6,404 nucleotides of DNA from Sulfurimonas sp. (GTDB lineage: Bacteria; Campylobacterota; Campylobacteria; Campylobacterales; Sulfurimonadaceae): the NCBI GenBank assembly GCA_030646745.1, contig JAUSKV010000103.1, positions 1 through 6,404 on the forward strand, given 5' to 3'. This document shows positions 1 to 5,648 of this stretch, in pieces. Under the pieces are notes generated by a model. That model saw nothing but the letters and a program-made list of their open reading frames with translations, searched no databases and was not told where the DNA came from. Both the position numbers and the translations under genes were made by a program. Each line of letters opens with the position of its first letter. Positions within the stretch are counted from its first letter, which is position 1.

Positions 1-203
1 ATATACTGAGTTCAATTCAAACACATGAGTATATTTTTCATGCTAAAGATAAAATATACATTGATTGTTTGATGTCACATAGAATTATCAAAGAAGAAAA
101 TAATACATATAAGTTGTTAAGAGATGGAAAACAGTTTATACAAAATGGTAAAATAAGTAAAAATATTAAGCAATTGATTAATGATATAGTTAAAAAAGAC
201 TAA
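1..203 (+). CDS. C-terminal end of an unrecognised protein (5' end outside window)
   Basis: A frame open from the window edge (first full codon at 3) encodes 66 residues and stops with TAA at 201-203. I do not recognise the family. The visible part is Lys/Ile/Asn-rich, hydrophilic and has no membrane segment. Residues around HRIIKEENNTYKLLRDGKQF read like the last helix and wing of a winged-helix domain (a short helix, then 'yyL..dGk.f'), but that is only a resemblance. The next gene-like sequence begins 44 nt downstream on the same strand. I see no clear terminator after the stop, only an A-rich and then T-rich stretch without a convincing stem. It could equally be the tail of a DNA-modification or regulatory protein; too little is visible to decide. 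Confidence 0.6.
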   Translation, partial: ILSSIQTHEYIFHAKDKIYIDCLMSHRIIKEENNTYKLLRDGKQFIQNGKISKNIKQLINDIVKKD

Positions 204-247
204 AAAAACAATTCTTAAAGTTTAATTTTTATGAAAGGCAATAATTA

Positions 248-423
248 ATGATTTCTCTCTGCCTCATACTAATGCCCTTCGGCAAAAAAAAGATGAAAAC
301 GGCAAGACCATAGATTTTGACAAAGTTTACAACGATTTCATAAAACCATCCATTTTAGATGTTGGACTAGAGCCTATCCGAGCAGATGAAGAAGCTATTT
401 TGGATTTACAAAAAATTAGATAG
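248..423 (+). pseudogene. Truncated, frameshifted paralogue of the DUF4071-type gene at 844
   Basis: From ATG 248 the sequence aligns with the first ~147 nt of the gene at 844 with about 25 differences plus one gap by hand count. The codons for L-C-x-I-L-M-P-F-G are followed by a run of eight A where the intact copy has ATAAAAAAA, a net loss of one base. This shifts frame and stops ATG-initiated translation early. In the new frame, from 292, the protein similarity resumes (DENGKTIDFDK, then I-K-P-S-I, G-L-E-P-I-R-A-D-E-E), ends at about 393, and runs through eight unrelated codons to TAG 421-423. A GAAAGG Shine-Dalgarno-like site (233-238) sits 9 nt before the ATG. Many differences are third-position synonymous changes, so this copy evolved as a separate working gene before it broke. 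At least 380 codons are missing compared with the intact copy. Confidence 0.85.
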
Positions 424-435
424 AATGATAAACAA

Positions 436-441
436 AAGGAG
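436..441 (+). promoter_or_regulatory. Ribosome binding site AAGGAG of the MNT gene
   Basis: AAGGAG lies 9 nt upstream of ATG 451 and 15 nt upstream of the in-frame ATG at 457, so it supports 451 as the start. It is one of the strongest Shine-Dalgarno matches in the window. Confidence 0.7.
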
Positions 442-450
442 TATTTTAAA

Positions 451-753
451 ATGAAGATGTTAGATCAAAATATAATCATAGATTATTTAAAGCAACATAA
501 AACTGATTTTAGTGAAAGGTGCTCTATTGTAAAGATTGGATTGTTTGGTAGTTTTGCTACAAATAAAAACACAGATGATAGCGATATAGATATAGTTTAT
601 AAAACATCATCAAAAGGTTTGACTTTTGCACAGGCTTCACAACTTGAGGATGAATTATCTATAGAATTTGGTAAGGATATAGATTTGGTAAATGAAGATT
701 TCATGAACCCTTTGATTAAAAGAAAAGCTGTAAAAGATATTATTTATGTATAG
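451..753 (+). CDS. MNT-type nucleotidyltransferase, HEPN/MNT antitoxin-like
   Basis: This 100-residue protein is a minimal nucleotidyltransferase of the DNA polymerase beta superfamily. The signature GS-x10-DxD is complete: G33-S34, then D45 and D47, preceded by the expected strand (VKIGLF). A third acidic position lies in KDIDLV (D78). Its length matches stand-alone MNT antitoxins (about 95-140 residues), and the C-terminus is full length. In characterised MntA-HepT pairs, the MNT protein neutralises a HEPN ribonuclease by adding AMP to a tyrosine near the RxxxxHxY motif. The start is fixed by AAGGAG at 436-441. The stop overlaps by 8 nt the start of a HEPN-like stub (746-844), the usual gene order. 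The toxin is truncated, so this looks like an orphan antitoxin. A 60-base sample (541-600) is about 27% GC, well below the gene at 844. Fold and catalytic motif are sure; the antitoxin role is inferred from family and context. Confidence 0.85.
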   Translation: MKMLDQNIIIDYLKQHKTDFSERCSIVKIGLFGSFATNKNTDDSDIDIVYKTSSKGLTFAQASQLEDELSIEFGKDIDLVNEDFMNPLIKRKAVKDIIYV

Positions 754-844
754 CGATAATAATCTTATCTATATTTTTACTATAGATGATGCTTTAAATT
801 CAAATTTTTATACCCATTTGAAATATTTAAAAGATAAAAAATAA
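746..844 (+). pseudogene. N-terminal stub of a HEPN (HepT-like) toxin
   Basis: A 32-codon frame starts at ATG 746, overlapping the MNT stop by 8 nt, and ends at TAA 842-844. Its start MYSDNNLIYIFTIDDAL resembles the first helix of HepT-family HEPN proteins, which begin with a short Asp-containing lead and an Ile/Leu-rich helix. Full HepT proteins are about 110-140 residues and carry the RxxxxHxY ribonuclease motif near the C-terminus; nothing like it is present here, so no active toxin can be made. The stop overlaps the next start as TAATG, so ribosomes finishing this stub could reinitiate on the 844 gene, which lacks a good ribosome site of its own. The HEPN assignment rests mainly on position after an MNT gene plus a short resemblance. 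It could instead be a chance frame. Confidence 0.5.
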
Positions 845-2157
845 TGCAACCACTCTGCTTCATACTCATGCCCTTCGGCATAAAAAAAGATGAAAACGGT
901 AAAACCATAGATTTTGACAAAATCTACAACGGTTTCATAAAACCATCCATAGAAGATGCCGGACTGGAACCCATTCGTGCAGATGAAGAGCAGATGGGCG
1001 GAATCATCCATAAACCTATGTATGAAAGGCTGATGCTGTGTGAGTATGCCGTGGCGGATTTGAGTAGTGCGAATGCAAATGTATTTTATGAGCTTGGTAT
1101 TCGTCATGCCATTCGACCTCATAGCACTATCTCCATCTTTGCTTCCGATACCAAACTCCCTTTTGACATCAGTTTTTTACGCGCATTGCCTTATGATAGA
1201 GAGCTTCATGATGTAGAGAGTTTAAAAAAACAGCTCACGGCAAAACTGCTCCATGCCAAAAATGAGAAACATACAGATTCCCCACTTTTTCAGCTTGTAG
1301 AAGGACTCAAACCATCCAACATTGAGCATATTAAAACGGATGTATTTCGAGAGAGGGTGGCGTACAACAAAACCATCAAAAGCCGCCTTAAGAATGTAAG
1401 AGATATAAAACCCTTAGAAGATGCAAAAGCAGAGCTGAAAAGTTTGGAACATTCTCTTGGAAATCTGAGCGATGTAGAAGCTGGGGTAATCATAGACCTT
1501 TTTCTCTCATACAGAGCGGTTGAAGCGTATAGCGAGATGATTGAGTTGGTTTTCCACATGCCAAAACCTCTCCAACAAACGGTGATGGTACAAGAGCAGT
1601 TAGGATTTGCACTCAACAGAGCAGGGCAGAGAAAAGAGGCGATAGAGGTACTCGAAGAGCTAATAAACAAACATGGCAAAAACAGTGAAACATGCGGCAT
1701 ACTCGGACGGGTGTATAAAGATTATTGGAGTGAAAACAGTTCAAACGAAACTCTGGCAAAAGGGTATCTGAAAAAAGCGATTCAGATTTACTTGGATGGA
1801 TTTGAATCCGACTTCAGAGACGCTTACCCCGGCATCAATGCAGTTACGCTCATGGATATTGCCGCAGATAAAAGAAAAGATGAAATCCTACCCGTAGTTA
1901 CTTACGCCCTAAAACAAAAGATGAAAAAAGGTGCCGACTACTGGGACTATGCGACACTTTTAGAACTTGCAATTTTGGAAAATAACAAAGAAAAAGCTAA
2001 GGAGTTGATAGCGGATGTTTTAGTCCATGTAAGAGAGCCTTTTGAGCCGAAAACTACAGCGAATAACATCAGGTTTATCCGTGAACATCGAGAATCAAAA
2101 GGTGAAGAGTGTGGATGGATAAAAGAGTTAGAGATGATGTTAAATAGCACAATATAG
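844..2157 (+). CDS. DUF4071-type protein: deoxyribosyltransferase/TIR-like domain plus TPR region
   Basis: This 437-residue protein belongs to the family annotated as TRAFs-binding/DUF4071 or tetratricopeptide-repeat-containing proteins. Residues 1-125 form a Rossmann-like domain related to nucleoside 2-deoxyribosyltransferases and TIR domains: CFILMPFG (5-12), G-x-x-IDFD (19-25), AGLEPIRADEE (39-49), GGIIHKPM (52-59), then ADLSSANANVFYELGIRHA (71-89). In the last block D72 and E83 are the likely catalytic acids. Residues ~125-205 are a charged linker. Residues ~210-395 are helical pairs of TPR type, including the diagnostic DAYPGINAVTL (326-336). There is no signal peptide or membrane segment, so it should be cytosolic. 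In animals a related Rossmann-plus-TPR unit lies in the centre of ASK-family MAP3 kinases; in bacteria such proteins are predicted conflict or stress effectors acting on a nucleotide or NAD-like substrate (prediction, not shown). The ATG 844 start is supported by the paralogous fragment at 248, but no Shine-Dalgarno precedes it. A 60-base sample (1141-1200) is about 42% GC, higher than its neighbours, suggesting separate acquisition. Confidence 0.82.
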   Translation: MQPLCFILMPFGIKKDENGKTIDFDKIYNGFIKPSIEDAGLEPIRADEEQMGGIIHKPMYERLMLCEYAVADLSSANANVFYELGIRHAIRPHSTISIFASDTKLPFDISFLRALPYDRELHDVESLKKQLTAKLLHAKNEKHTDSPLFQLVEGLKPSNIEHIKTDVFRERVAYNKTIKSRLKNVRDIKPLEDAKAELKSLEHSLGNLSDVEAGVIIDLFLSYRAVEAYSEMIELVFHMPKPLQQTVMVQEQLGFALNRAGQRKEAIEVLEELINKHGKNSETCGILGRVYKDYWSENSSNETLAKGYLKKAIQIYLDGFESDFRDAYPGINAVTLMDIAADKRKDEILPVVTYALKQKMKKGADYWDYATLLELAILENNKEKAKELIADVLVHVREPFEPKTTANNIRFIREHRESKGEECGWIKELEMMLNSTI

Positions 2158-2207
2158 GGTCTCGATTTCCTATTTTTGGGGCACGGCAAGTCTCTTTAAA
2201 TCTTTCT

Positions 2208-3116
2208 TTAAAAATCAAAAATGTCATCTAAAGAGATTTCATCACATGTATTTTCTTTTGGCATAATCATGGCTTGAATCGTCTCGTAATCGGCTTTTAA
2301 AGAGTTGTCCATAAAGTAAAGATTTGCACCTCCATTTATAAAGAGTGTCTGCAGCCAAGTGTCTATGTTCTCTATAAAACCGTCTAAAAGCAATATCTCC
2401 GATTTATTAAGCTCTATAAATCTATCTTCATTTCCATTAATAAGATTAGAAAAATTAGTTATCGTAATTGTAATCGGAGAGATTCTTTCATAGTAGCTGA
2501 GAGTTAAGCAAAAGAGAGAAAGGATGGACCTCAGTGATATGAATATATTTTTATTAAAGCCAACTCTATTGATTTGAAAAGCTAGTTCCTGCATATCTTC
2601 ACTCAATTTCAAGAGATACTCTAAATCTTCTTGATTTAAAAAAGTATAAGCTTTTACACTCTTATTTTCTTGGGGATTGGTAATAGAGTTTATAAGATAT
2701 TGCTCTCTTTTTTCATTTTTGAGATTTATTTCTTCTCTATTTTTTAGACACTTTAATTTACTTAGCTTAATGCTTATTTTCTTTTTGTCATAGAGAAATT
2801 CAAAGGGTGTATTTTGTATGTAAGACTTAAAAGAGCGAGCTATCTTTTGATTCCATAGTGTAAAGTAAAAATACCCGTCACTTTCCTCTAGCGTAATTTC
2901 AAAATAGAGCTTCTTGTTCTCTCTTATAAATGATAAGGCAAAGTTGTGGAATTTTGTAACAAATGCATGGATTAAATCATGTGTTGGATTGTTGGATGCG
3001 CTTATAAAGTCCCAAAAGAGGTTTACATCTTCTTTGTTCCTGATAGAAATTACATATCTTATATGATAGACATCTTTATCGTTAAACAGATTTATGATTT
3101 TCTGTTTTTGTCTCAT
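2208..3116 (-). CDS. Unrecognised 302-residue protein, co-transcribed with the EAL-GGDEF gene
   Basis: I do not recognise this family. The protein has 302 residues, no signal peptide and no convincing membrane span. Residues ~15-120 are mixed alpha/beta with several short strands (YFEITLEES, YFYFTLWNQ, KKISIKLSKL). Residues ~122-150 form a Lys/Glu/Asn-rich, probably flexible linker. Residues ~158-285 are mostly helical (DLEYLLKLSEDMQELAFQI, IFISLRSILSLFCLTLSYY, LLDGFIENIDTWLQTLF). The tail ends in an acidic patch, DEISLDDIFDF. Two folded parts joined by a linker fit a signalling adaptor or effector better than an enzyme; I see no catalytic motif. Its ATG overlaps the stop of the upstream EAL-CBS-GGDEF gene by 4 nt (ATGA), so the two are almost certainly translationally coupled, and it is a candidate partner or output of that protein. 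It converges on the gene ending at 2157, with about 50 nt between and no clear terminator. Confidence 0.75.
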   Translation of the reverse strand: MRQKQKIINLFNDKDVYHIRYVISIRNKEDVNLFWDFISASNNPTHDLIHAFVTKFHNFALSFIRENKKLYFEITLEESDGYFYFTLWNQKIARSFKSYIQNTPFEFLYDKKKISIKLSKLKCLKNREEINLKNEKREQYLINSITNPQENKSVKAYTFLNQEDLEYLLKLSEDMQELAFQINRVGFNKNIFISLRSILSLFCLTLSYYERISPITITITNFSNLINGNEDRFIELNKSEILLLDGFIENIDTWLQTLFINGGANLYFMDNSLKADYETIQAMIMPKENTCDEISLDDIFDF

Positions 3117-4870
3117 AACAGACTGCTTATAGAAAGATGGCTGTACTCATGTTTGGCAACTTTTTTTTGTACCGACAAAATTGAGTTGATGTTTTTTGAA
3201 GATCTGTTTTTCGTTGCTTTTGTTAGGATTGCTATAGAGGCGCTTACGGTAAGAAGCGGAAACTCTTTTACATTCTCCTCTCTATCTTTGGAGATTATAA
3301 ATCCTCGCTCTTTATCCTCTTTGGAGTAGAAAGTTTTAGCGTCTTGTGTGAATTTTGTTATAACATTTATGATTTTTTTTGTATAGGAATACTCATCTTC
3401 GCTATTGTGTTGCACTGCCACAAAAAAATCATCGCCGCCGATATGTGCTTTACAAAACTCCGGTGGCAGGTGTTTTTTTATAATATCCGCAAAAAGCAGT
3501 ATAACCCTGTCCCCGTTTCTAAAACCGTACACATCATTAAATGCTTTGAAATTGTCTAAATCAAAATAGCACAGCAAATAGGAGTCGTAATTGGATGAAG
3601 CTGTTGCAATATATCTCTCGATTACCGTGTTTCCGGGGAGTTTCGTGAGAGGATTCTGTTCTCTCGCAAAGAGTATGTTCTCCTCGTTCATGATGGTAAT
3701 AATAGCCCTTGCAGAGAGGTAGCCATAATATTTTGAGTTGTTTGTAAGAATAATACCTCTGGAATCTTTATTGTTTGAAAACAGCTCTATAATTGTTGTA
3801 ATGTCGCTGTTGATGTCGGCTATACCGCAGTAGCTGATTAAATTTTTTAGTTTTGATTTTTTTGTACCGTCATTAAGAAGAAGTGCTTTGCCATATTGGG
3901 TGTATAAAAACTCTTTGATTGTATCCTCTTGGAGTATTCCGATTGGTTCGTCGTTTGAATTTACAATCGGTATGAGCTGGCTATTTGGATATTTTTTGAA
4001 GTATTCTATGACTTGATTCATTTTTGATTGAACGCTCAGAGGCTTAATCTTGTCTAAATAAACATCTAGTTTATAATCGCTTTCGGCTCTTTTGTCATGT
4101 TTAATCAAATCGGAAATAGTGTTATATTTCTGATTTATCTCTTTTGTATTTTTAGTCGGTCTCTGCACAAAGTAGCCCTGAACTAAATGACACCCTATCT
4201 CTTTGCATGTCATAAGCTCTGCCTTCGTCTCAACACCCTCGGCAATCACTTTTATGCCAAGTTGAATAGCTAAGTGCGTTATGCTATTAACCATTATTTT
4301 TTTCTTTATATCTTTTTCTATATCTGCTAAAAAAAATCTGTCTATTTTGATAACATCAGGGGTGCTTTCATAAAGCAGTTTATAGCCGGAGTAGCCGACA
4401 CCAAAGTCGTCAATAGCGATGCAAAACTCTTCATCTCTGTAGTGCGACAGAATCCTCTCCATCTTACAATTGCTTGTTATTTCATGTCTCTCTGAAATCT
4501 CAAAACAGATAGTATCTTTTTCAATTCCATATTTTTTGAGCAATGCGCTTGTATTTCCGCTTGTAAAGTTAGCCATTTTAAAGAGACGGTTATCGAGGTT
4601 GTAGAAGAGTTTAATATTTTTAAAATTATCTATTTTTATGAATTTTTTTATAGCCTTCTCACGAAGAGCTACATCAAAAGAATAGAGCAGATTGTCTTTG
4701 TAGATTTGGTCAAAAAGTTCAAAAATGGAGTTAAAACCCACCTCTTCATAGTTTCTGAGGAGGGCTTCAACCGCATAAGTTTTGCCGGTATGAATATCTA
4801 CAATCGGCTGAAAAGCTATATCTAAAACTTCTAAGTTATCTAACCATGTTTTGGGTAATGTGTTTTCCAT
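3113..4870 (-). CDS. EAL-CBS-CBS-GGDEF cyclic-di-GMP signalling protein
   Basis: This 585-residue cytosolic protein (numbered from ATG 4870) has three parts. The EAL phosphodiesterase domain (~10-240) looks catalytically complete: E35-A-L with R39, N91, E124 in FEIS, D154-D155 in DDFGVGYSG, K175, E211 in AEGVET and Q231 in VQGYF. It should hydrolyse cyclic-di-GMP to pGpG. A pair of CBS repeats follows (~272-395; LIPIVNSNDEPIGIL and GIILTNNSKYYGYL mark their strands), usually an adenine-nucleotide sensor. The C-terminal GGDEF domain (~404-585) has NPLTKLPGN, FDLDNFK (436-442) and GGDDF (478-482), so the second-to-last signature residue is Asp instead of Glu. No RxxD I-site precedes it (P-P-E-F at that position). 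I infer an active phosphodiesterase whose GGDEF half is either a weak cyclase or a GTP sensor. There is no transmembrane or periplasmic part. A TTG at 4876 is in frame but ATG 4870 is the more ordinary start; neither has a Shine-Dalgarno. It overlaps the next gene by 4 nt. Confidence 0.92.
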   Translation of the reverse strand: MENTLPKTWLDNLEVLDIAFQPIVDIHTGKTYAVEALLRNYEEVGFNSIFELFDQIYKDNLLYSFDVALREKAIKKFIKIDNFKNIKLFYNLDNRLFKMANFTSGNTSALLKKYGIEKDTICFEISERHEITSNCKMERILSHYRDEEFCIAIDDFGVGYSGYKLLYESTPDVIKIDRFFLADIEKDIKKKIMVNSITHLAIQLGIKVIAEGVETKAELMTCKEIGCHLVQGYFVQRPTKNTKEINQKYNTISDLIKHDKRAESDYKLDVYLDKIKPLSVQSKMNQVIEYFKKYPNSQLIPIVNSNDEPIGILQEDTIKEFLYTQYGKALLLNDGTKKSKLKNLISYCGIADINSDITTIIELFSNNKDSRGIILTNNSKYYGYLSARAIITIMNEENILFAREQNPLTKLPGNTVIERYIATASSNYDSYLLCYFDLDNFKAFNDVYGFRNGDRVILLFADIIKKHLPPEFCKAHIGGDDFFVAVQHNSEDEYSYTKKIINVITKFTQDAKTFYSKEDKERGFIISKDREENVKEFPLLTVSASIAILTKATKNRSSKNINSILSVQKKVAKHEYSHLSISSLL

Positions 4871-4882
4871 GAGCAAAAGTTT

Positions 4883-4911
4883 ATTATCATACTATTGCAA
4901 AATAGTTACAA
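4883..4911 (-). promoter_or_regulatory. Candidate promoter of the EAL-GGDEF operon, with internal palindrome
   Basis: Read on the - strand, TTGTAA (4911-4906) and GATAAT (4888-4883) are 17 nt apart, a good fit to -35 and -10 boxes. The start of transcription would fall near 4876, only a few bases before ATG 4870. This agrees with the missing ribosome site and suggests a nearly leaderless mRNA. A perfect inverted repeat, ACTATT-GCAA-AATAGT (4891-4906), occupies the spacer and could be a repressor site. Chance matches are easy in AT-rich DNA. Confidence 0.4.
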
Positions 4912-4934
4912 TACATCTAAAGAGTGCTTTTGGA

Positions 4935-4966
4935 ACTTTTTATGTATAATTTCTGAAGTAAAAAGT
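4935..4966 (+). promoter_or_regulatory. Promoter and probable autoregulatory operator of the toxin-antitoxin pair
   Basis: TATAAT at 4945-4950 is a consensus -10, with TG just before it at 4943-4944. No good -35 is visible, which is common in Campylobacterota. The box lies inside a perfect 8-bp inverted repeat: ACTTTTTA at 4935-4942 and TAAAAAGT at 4959-4966, with a 16-nt spacer. Type II antitoxins usually bind such symmetric sites over their own promoter, so this is the expected operator. A bound complex would cover the -10 and start point (about 4957). Confidence 0.55.
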
Positions 4967-4973
4967 AATATAT

Positions 4974-4979
4974 AAGGGG
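4974..4979 (+). promoter_or_regulatory. Ribosome binding site AAGGGG of the antitoxin gene
   Basis: AAGGGG lies 6 nt before ATG 4986 and fixes that start. The toxin downstream has no comparable site, so the antitoxin should be made in excess, as usual for these modules. Confidence 0.6.
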
Positions 4980-4985
4980 TTTTCA

Positions 4986-5210
4986 ATGAGAACATTGACT
5001 TTAGAAATCCAAAATGATACCTTAGCTGATAGAGTGATTTGGATGTTAAATCATTTTAGTAGTGATGGATTGATAATAAAAGAGTTGGAAGAAGAGGATA
5101 CTAAAATTGATACATATCACAGTATTTCACAAGCAGTGAATGAGCTTAATTTGGTTAAAAGCGGTAAGATAAAGGCAAAGCCAGTTCAAGATTTATTGAA
5201 TGCTCTGTAA
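4986..5210 (+). CDS. Type II antitoxin, RelB-like
   Basis: This 74-residue acidic protein is the first gene of a toxin-antitoxin pair. Its N-terminal half (LTLEIQNDTLADRVIWML, then a hydrophobic strand GLIIKEL) would form the folded, dimerising part. Residues 36-45 are an acidic linker (EEEDTKID). The C-terminal segment SQAVNELNLVKSGKIKAK (48-65), ending PVQDLLNAL, matches the toxin-wrapping tail of RelB-type antitoxins, which commonly read 'ALkELkLiKeGKlkarPa.efLneL'. It should neutralise the toxin encoded directly downstream, whose start overlaps this gene by 11 nt, and repress the shared promoter at the inverted repeat 4935-4966. I see no classical ribbon-helix-helix or helix-turn-helix motif, so the DNA-binding mode is uncertain. 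The role is well supported by the partner; the family name is less certain. Confidence 0.8.
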   Translation: MRTLTLEIQNDTLADRVIWMLNHFSSDGLIIKELEEEDTKIDTYHSISQAVNELNLVKSGKIKAKPVQDLLNAL

Positions 5211-5526
5211 CATTTTAACCATTCCAGAATTTGATAAAAATGTAAAAAAACTTTCAAAGAAATATAGAAATATAAAAATTGATTTAGAAAAGTTTATAGA
5301 TGAGTTAAAGAAAAATCCTACCATGGGTACTCCTTTAATTGGGAGTTGCTATAAAATAAGAGTTGCAAACTCATCCGTTCCAGTTGGTAAAAGTGGAGGG
5401 TTTAGAGTTATTACTTATTTCATTGACAAAGACAATAATATTTATCTTTTAACTATTTATTCAAAGTCTGATGCAAGTACAATAGCAGATTTTCAAATTT
5501 TAGAACTATTAAAAAAGATTAATTAA
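5200..5526 (+). CDS. Type II toxin, RelE/HigB-like mRNA interferase
   Basis: This 108-residue basic protein has the RelE/ParE superfamily layout. An N-terminal strand and helical hairpin carry the PEFDKNVKKLSKKY segment (9-22). Residues 43-56 lead into the core strands (YKIRVANSSVP, 51-61), followed by KSGGFRVITYF (64-74) and IYLLTIYSKSD (81-91), with the characteristic basic/aromatic positions K64, R69, Y73 and Y87/K89. The conserved IRVA, KSGGFR and YLLTIYSK signatures fit the HigB/RelE branch that cleaves mRNA on the ribosome rather than ParE gyrase inhibitors, although the superfamily name covers both. The gene appears full length. Its ATG overlaps the antitoxin end by 11 nt without a clear Shine-Dalgarno, so translation is probably coupled. 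A long imperfect hairpin starts 11 nt after the stop. Confidence 0.87.
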   Translation: MLCNILTIPEFDKNVKKLSKKYRNIKIDLEKFIDELKKNPTMGTPLIGSCYKIRVANSSVPVGKSGGFRVITYFIDKDNNIYLLTIYSKSDASTIADFQILELLKKIN

Positions 5527-5537
5527 TAGACCTTTTC

Positions 5538-5617
5538 CATAACTTAAATTGATTCGTCATTTTTTCTCGAAATAAGCGTCTTCGAACGAAGTGAAGCAAT
5601 CTAAAAAGAGAGTTATG
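5538..5617. repeat. Long imperfect inverted repeat, candidate dispersed palindromic element
   Basis: The ends are a perfect 7-bp inverted repeat, CATAACT (5538-5544) and AGTTATG (5611-5617). Inside are GATT (5551-5554) and AATC (5598-5601) and a small palindrome CTTCGAACGAAG. The right arm CGAACGAAGTGAAGCAATC, together with CGTCAT on the left (5555-5560), resembles a short intergenic palindromic sequence I recall from many bacterial genomes (CGTCAT...GCGAACGAAG...GCAATC). It follows the toxin stop by 11 nt and may also act as a weak terminator. Only one copy is visible here, so calling it dispersed is inference. Confidence 0.45.
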
Positions 5618-5648
5618 TAAGTAAGTAGTTTAGATTCTTTTAACTATT

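Noticed and set aside
808..1122. 104-codon open frame on the - strand
   Set aside because: It lies antisense to the conserved N-terminal domain of the 844 gene and its translation has no recognisable family features; it is a shadow frame.
1290..1700. 136-codon open frame on the - strand
   Set aside because: It is antisense to the TPR region of the 844 gene, Ser/Leu/Cys-rich as expected for a shadow, with no ribosome site.
2191..2236. TCTCTTTA/TAAAGAGA as a bidirectional terminator between convergent genes
   Set aside because: The arms are AT-rich, separated by about 30 nt and reach into the 2208 gene; no GC stem with a T-run is present.
2979..3329. 116-codon open frame on the + strand
   Set aside because: It runs antisense across the junction of two well-supported - strand genes; the Phe/Leu-rich translation is a shadow.
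4871..4876. TTG start two codons upstream for the EAL-GGDEF gene
   Set aside because: It is in frame, but TTG is a weaker start, there is no Shine-Dalgarno to favour it, and conserved EAL sequence begins well after either start. ATG 4870 was chosen.
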